From positions 1 through 39,567 of the forward strand of contig JAOHFJ010000006.1 of NCBI GenBank assembly GCA_028097945.1: 39,567 bases of DNA, in the 5' to 3' direction. The notes beneath the pieces were generated by a model. It saw only the letters and a list, made by a program, of their open reading frames with translations. It had not been told where the DNA came from and did not search any database. This DNA is from Candidatus Pelagibacter sp. Lineage in GTDB: Bacteria > Pseudomonadota > Alphaproteobacteria > Pelagibacterales > Pelagibacteraceae. Positions 36,238-39,567 of the stretch are shown here, piece by piece. A program made the translations under genes and the position numbers. Every line of letters begins with the position of its first letter. The first letter of the stretch is position 1.

Positions 36238-37641
36238 TTAATTTATCTTTACGCCGAGATATCTTCTTCTATTATTGTTATTAATTATTGTTAACAATAA
36301 AGTCTTTTCACCCTTTTTAAAAATTCCGTCAACTATTTTATTTAAATCAACAGAATTTTTTACAGGATTTTTTTGTACTTCAATTATTATGTCATTTACA
36401 CTTAAAAGATTAACTAAAGGGCTTCGGTTAGAAATTTCAGTTATCACAACTCCTTTAGTTTTTTTGTTTAAATTTCTGTTAGAAATATCCTGTTCATTTA
36501 AATCTCTGACTACAATTTTTAAACTTTGAACATCTGTATCTTTTTTAACAATTTTTGGTTTTGTTTCTTTAAATTCTTCTGATGTCTCAAGTCTTCCTAA
36601 AGTTAGTCTTTTTGAGATTAATTTTTTGTTTCTCCAAATTTTAAGCTCAACACTTTTTCCTACTTCAGTGCTTGCAACAACATTCGGAAGTTTTTTCATT
36701 GTGTTTATTTTTTTTCCATCGAATTCTAAAATAATATCACCTGCTTTTATTCCGGCTTTTTCTGCTGGACTACCTTGTCCAACACTCGCCACGAGAGCTC
36801 CCGCTGGTTTTTTTAATTTTTCAACATCTGCTATTTCTTTAGTTACTTCTTGAATCCTTACTCCTAACCATCCTCTTTTTGTTTCACCAAATTTTATTAA
36901 TTGATCAATTACATTAGATGCAGCGTTTGCCGGAATTGCAAAACCTATCCCGATTGATCCTGATTGACCTGGAGCTATAATTGCGGTGTTTACTCCGATT
37001 ACTTCTCCTTTAAGATTAAATAATGGTCCGCCTGAGTTACCTTGGTTAATAGATGCATCGGTTTGTATAAAATCTTCATAACGCGTCAATCCAATTTGTC
37101 TGTTTCTAGCTGAGATTATTCCAGAAGTTACAGTTCCGCCTAAACCAAAAGGATTACCAATAGCTACAACCCAATCACCCACTCTAGCTTTATTCGAGTC
37201 ACCAAAACTTACAGGTTTAAATTTATCTTTTGTTTTCATTTTTAAAACTGCTAGATCCATATAAGGGTCTGCGCCTATTACTTCAGCATTATATTCTTTG
37301 TCACCCACACGTATTAAAATATCCTCAGCATTAGCAATCACATGATTGTTTGTAATTACAATACCATCTTCTTTAATTATAAAACCAGATCCTAAAGATG
37401 AAGCTTTTCTCTCAGTGGGTCTTTCAAAATCTTTGAACATCTCACCAAAAGGAGATCCTGGAGGAAATTGAAAAGGAAGTTGATTAGTTGTTGTTTTTAC
37501 GGTTTGAGTAGTTGAAATATTCACAACAGAAGGCATTAATTTTTCCGCTAAATCAGCAAAAGAGCTAGGAACAGCTTTAGCTTGAACAAATAAAAAATTG
37601 AAAACTACTAATAGAAAAAATGATTTCTTAAAATAATTCAT
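36238..37641 (-). CDS. Deg/HtrA-type periplasmic serine protease
   Basis: Do-family protease of 467 residues with a signal peptide (cleavage near AKA at 23). The catalytic triad is H100 in VITNNHVI, D129 in YMDLAVLK and S203 in GNSGGPLF. Two PDZ domains follow, the first around residues 240-330 (GWLGVRIQ to the ELKIWRN strand) and the second near the C terminus (GVVITEI...). It degrades or refolds damaged periplasmic proteins. It could be called degP or degQ; I cannot tell which. Its start follows the DUF2065 gene without a gap, and hflKC upstream supports a protein quality-control unit. Confidence 0.92.
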   Translation of the reverse strand: MNYFKKSFFLLVVFNFLFVQAKAVPSSFADLAEKLMPSVVNISTTQTVKTTTNQLPFQFPPGSPFGEMFKDFERPTERKASSLGSGFIIKEDGIVITNNHVIANAEDILIRVGDKEYNAEVIGADPYMDLAVLKMKTKDKFKPVSFGDSNKARVGDWVVAIGNPFGLGGTVTSGIISARNRQIGLTRYEDFIQTDASINQGNSGGPLFNLKGEVIGVNTAIIAPGQSGSIGIGFAIPANAASNVIDQLIKFGETKRGWLGVRIQEVTKEIADVEKLKKPAGALVASVGQGSPAEKAGIKAGDIILEFDGKKINTMKKLPNVVASTEVGKSVELKIWRNKKLISKRLTLGRLETSEEFKETKPKIVKKDTDVQSLKIVVRDLNEQDISNRNLNKKTKGVVITEISNRSPLVNLLSVNDIIIEVQKNPVKNSVDLNKIVDGIFKKGEKTLLLTIINNNNRRRYLGVKIN

Positions 37642-37827
37642 CTAATTTTTTATATACCAAATTATTAAAAAGCCGATAATCAAAAAAAACAATCCGAATG
37701 ATCTTAGTTTATTTTCTGGTGTTTTTTTAATAACCTCCAGCATATTCTTAATTCTTGACGGGAAAATGGCAAGAAAAAAACCTTCAATAAAAAATAATAA
37801 ACCAATTGCGATAATAAATTCATTCAC
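37642..37827 (-). CDS. DUF2065 (YjeT-like) small membrane protein
   Basis: Small protein of 61 residues with two hydrophobic segments (about residues 3-24 and 45-60) and a positively charged loop (PSRIKNMLEVIKKTPENKLR). It matches the DUF2065/YjeT family, which often follows hflC. It is between hflC (14 bases) and the Deg-type protease (adjacent), with no known function; a role with the HflKC or FtsH complexes is an inference from context. Confidence 0.8.
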   Translation of the reverse strand: MNEFIIAIGLLFFIEGFFLAIFPSRIKNMLEVIKKTPENKLRSFGLFFLIIGFLIIWYIKN

Positions 37828-37841
37828 AAGTTTACTATTAA

Positions 37842-38711
37842 TTATCTAGCCGGCTTCATAGCCTTACCAAAAAATTTAAAGAATTCGCTATCAGGTGATA
37901 AAACTAAAGATGTCTCTCCACCAATTAAAGCTTTTTCATAAGCTTGCATTGCTCTGTAAAAAGCAAAAAACTGAGGATCTCTTCCAAAAGCATTAGCAAA
38001 AATTTTATTTCTTTCTCCATCCCCTTCACCCTTCATGATTTCAGATTTTTTATTTGCTTCCGCCAGAATTACAGTCACATCCTTATCAGCTGTTGATCTA
38101 ATTTTTTGAGCTATCTCAGCACCTTGTGCTCTAAATTCTTTTGCTTCTCTTTCTCTTTCAGTCTGCATTCTTTTGTAAATCGCTTCACTATTAGCGGGAG
38201 GTAAGTCAGCTCTCTTTATTCTTACATCAACAATTTCTATTCCAAAATTTTTAGCTTCTGTATTTACATCATTTTGAATAATTGACATTTGTTTTGTTCT
38301 ATCTGTTGACAAAAGCGTTGCTAGTTCCTGGGTACCTAATACACCTCTTATTCTTGAATTTATAATTGTAGACAATCTAGATCTTGCTACTCTTTCATTT
38401 CCAACTGAAATGTAAAACTTAAGTGGATCTACAATCTTAAACCTAGCGATTGCATCTACTATTAAACGTTTTTGATCTGCTGCAATAACTTCTTGAGGTT
38501 CATTATCTAAATTCAGAATTCTTTTATCTAAGAAAACTACGTTTTGGATAAATGGTAGTTTAAAGTTTAACCCAGCTTTAGTTATAATTTTTTTTGGGTC
38601 ACCAAATTGAAGAACAATTGCTTGACTAATTTCTTGTACAATAAATAAAGATTGAAATAATACAACTGCTATTAAAACTATTGCTGGAATTATAAGTTTA
38701 ACGCCTTTCAT
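37842..38711 (-). CDS. hflC: HflC, FtsH-protease modulator (SPFH family)
   Basis: Inner-membrane SPFH protein of 289 residues. It has an N-terminal anchor (residues 5-25), then VQEISQAIVLQFGDPKKIITKAGLNFKLPFIQNVVFLDKRILNLD. The SPFH/band-7 core and the later coiled-coil (ADLPPANSEAIYKRMQTEREREAKEFRAQGAEIAQ) follow. It pairs with HflK in a large complex that limits FtsH access to membrane substrates. Its start overlaps the hflK stop by one base. Confidence 0.94.
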   Translation of the reverse strand: MKGVKLIIPAIVLIAVVLFQSLFIVQEISQAIVLQFGDPKKIITKAGLNFKLPFIQNVVFLDKRILNLDNEPQEVIAADQKRLIVDAIARFKIVDPLKFYISVGNERVARSRLSTIINSRIRGVLGTQELATLLSTDRTKQMSIIQNDVNTEAKNFGIEIVDVRIKRADLPPANSEAIYKRMQTEREREAKEFRAQGAEIAQKIRSTADKDVTVILAEANKKSEIMKGEGDGERNKIFANAFGRDPQFFAFYRAMQAYEKALIGGETSLVLSPDSEFFKFFGKAMKPAR

Positions 38712-39567
38712 TAATTATTACTCCCTGATTTTTTTAATGCTGGTAAAGGTAAATAAGGAACAACACCTGAGCCAGAGTTTTTGTCTATGATAACTTTATC
38801 AATATCGGCTAAAACTTTTTCCATAGTCTCTAGATACATTCTTTCTTGGGTAACTTGTTTTGCGTTTTTGTATTCATTGTAAATTGCTAAAAATCTGCTT
38901 GCTTCACCTTCTGCTTTTGCTACTACTTCTTTTTTATATGCTTCTGCTTGTTGCAAAACTTGCTCTGCTTCCCCTCGTGCTCTTGGAATTACATCGTTAG
39001 CATAACCCTCCGCTTCGTTCTTCGATCTTTCTCTATCCGCTCTTGCGGCCTGTACATCTCTGAACGCATCAATAACTTGCTCAGGTGGGTCTGCTTGCTG
39101 AGTTTGCACTTGGGTAATTTGAATACCTGACTCATATTCATCTAGTATCATTTGAGTAATTTGAACCTCAACTTCAATATTTGCTCTTCCTTCAGTTAGA
39201 ATTGTTTGAATATTGTTTTTTGCAATCACTTCTCTCATTGCTGTTTCAGAAGTGGCTTTTACTGTCTCAACTGGACTTTGAATGTTAAATAAAAATTTAC
39301 CTGCATCTTTTATCACCCAAAACACTGAGTAATTTATATCAACTATATTTTCATCTCCTGTAAGCATTAAACTCTCTTCGGGAACATTTCCAACCCCAGA
39401 GGATCTCCCACTATCACTTGCTGGTCTAAAACCAACATCAACTCTATTAACTTTTGTAACCTTAGGAGTTAACACTCTCTCAATTGGCATTGGTAAATGA
39501 TAATGCAATCCTGGTTGAGTTGTATTTACAAATTTTCCAAATCTTAAAACTACACCTTGTTCATCTG
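38711..39567 (-). CDS. hflK: HflK, FtsH-protease modulator (C-terminal 285 residues; 5' end beyond window)
   Basis: SPFH-family partner of HflC. The frame is open to the window edge and reads DEQGVVLRFGKFVNTTQPGLHYHLP at its beginning, so the 5' end and N-terminal membrane anchor lie outside. Band-7 landmarks are LMLTGDENIVDINYSVFWVIKD and AMREVIAKNNIQTILTEGRANIE. A long coiled coil follows (VIDAFRDVQAARADRERSKNEAEGYANDVIPRARGEAEQVLQQ). It is cotranscribed with hflC. Confidence 0.93.
   Translation of the reverse strand, partial: DEQGVVLRFGKFVNTTQPGLHYHLPMPIERVLTPKVTKVNRVDVGFRPASDSGRSSGVGNVPEESLMLTGDENIVDINYSVFWVIKDAGKFLFNIQSPVETVKATSETAMREVIAKNNIQTILTEGRANIEVEVQITQMILDEYESGIQITQVQTQQADPPEQVIDAFRDVQAARADRERSKNEAEGYANDVIPRARGEAEQVLQQAEAYKKEVVAKAEGEASRFLAIYNEYKNAKQVTQERMYLETMEKVLADIDKVIIDKNSGSGVVPYLPLPALKKSGSNN

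Overview
The window is AT-rich (roughly two thirds A+T by eye), with genes packed at 0-30 base spacings and frequent 1, 4 or 8 base overlaps. Its best match is a SAR11-clade alphaproteobacterium (Pelagibacter-like). The reasons are a SAM-II plus SAM-V riboswitch tandem ahead of bhmT-metY, a plant-type glutamate-cysteine ligase, small genes, and an mreBCD-mrdA-rodA block with bactofilin. No phage, insertion sequence, CRISPR array, tRNA or rRNA was seen.

Layout. (1) 1-6653, minus strand: a branched-chain-type ABC importer livK-livH-livM-livG-livF, then the exporter pair azlC-azlD, a possible 17-residue membrane peptide, and the start of csiD/glaH (glutarate 2-hydroxylase). A clean terminator separates the binding protein gene from the permease genes. 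(2) 6654-12250: small mixed units, namely a LysE-type exporter, a DUF2805 protein, glutaredoxin, ribokinase, a CcdA-like membrane thiol transporter, an unknown membrane protein, a secreted histidine phosphatase, an FkbM methyltransferase, MsrB and CysE. (3) 12251-18747, plus strand: a sulfur block with a VOC protein, an ETHE1-type persulfide dioxygenase, gshA, gshB, the riboswitch leader, bhmT, metY and a rhodanese. (4) 18724-23404, minus strand: two paralogous small lipoproteins, a D-2-hydroxyacid dehydrogenase, an EamA transporter, a DadA-like FAD dehydrogenase and bactofilin. (5) 23485-35280, minus strand: ilvB-ilvN-ilvC, a sorbosone-dehydrogenase-like protein, leuA, then mreB-mreC-mreD-mrdA-rodA. 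(6) 35318-39567, minus strand: hflK (partial), hflC, a DUF2065 protein, a Deg-type protease and miaA.

The most interesting stretch is 15632-17024. A promoter is followed by a SAM-II aptamer with a readable terminator/antiterminator switch, then a SAM-V aptamer. The Shine-Dalgarno next to SAM-V faces not bhmT but a 21-codon leader ORF. That ORF's stop overlaps the bhmT start, and it runs through a hairpin that hides the bhmT ribosome site. A second mini-ORF of 14 codons, with its own strong ribosome site, bridges bhmT and metY. This suggests two-level SAM control relayed by small coupling ORFs. Several divergently oriented genes also show a -10 box 6-8 bases before the start codon and no ribosome site, which points to leaderless transcripts.
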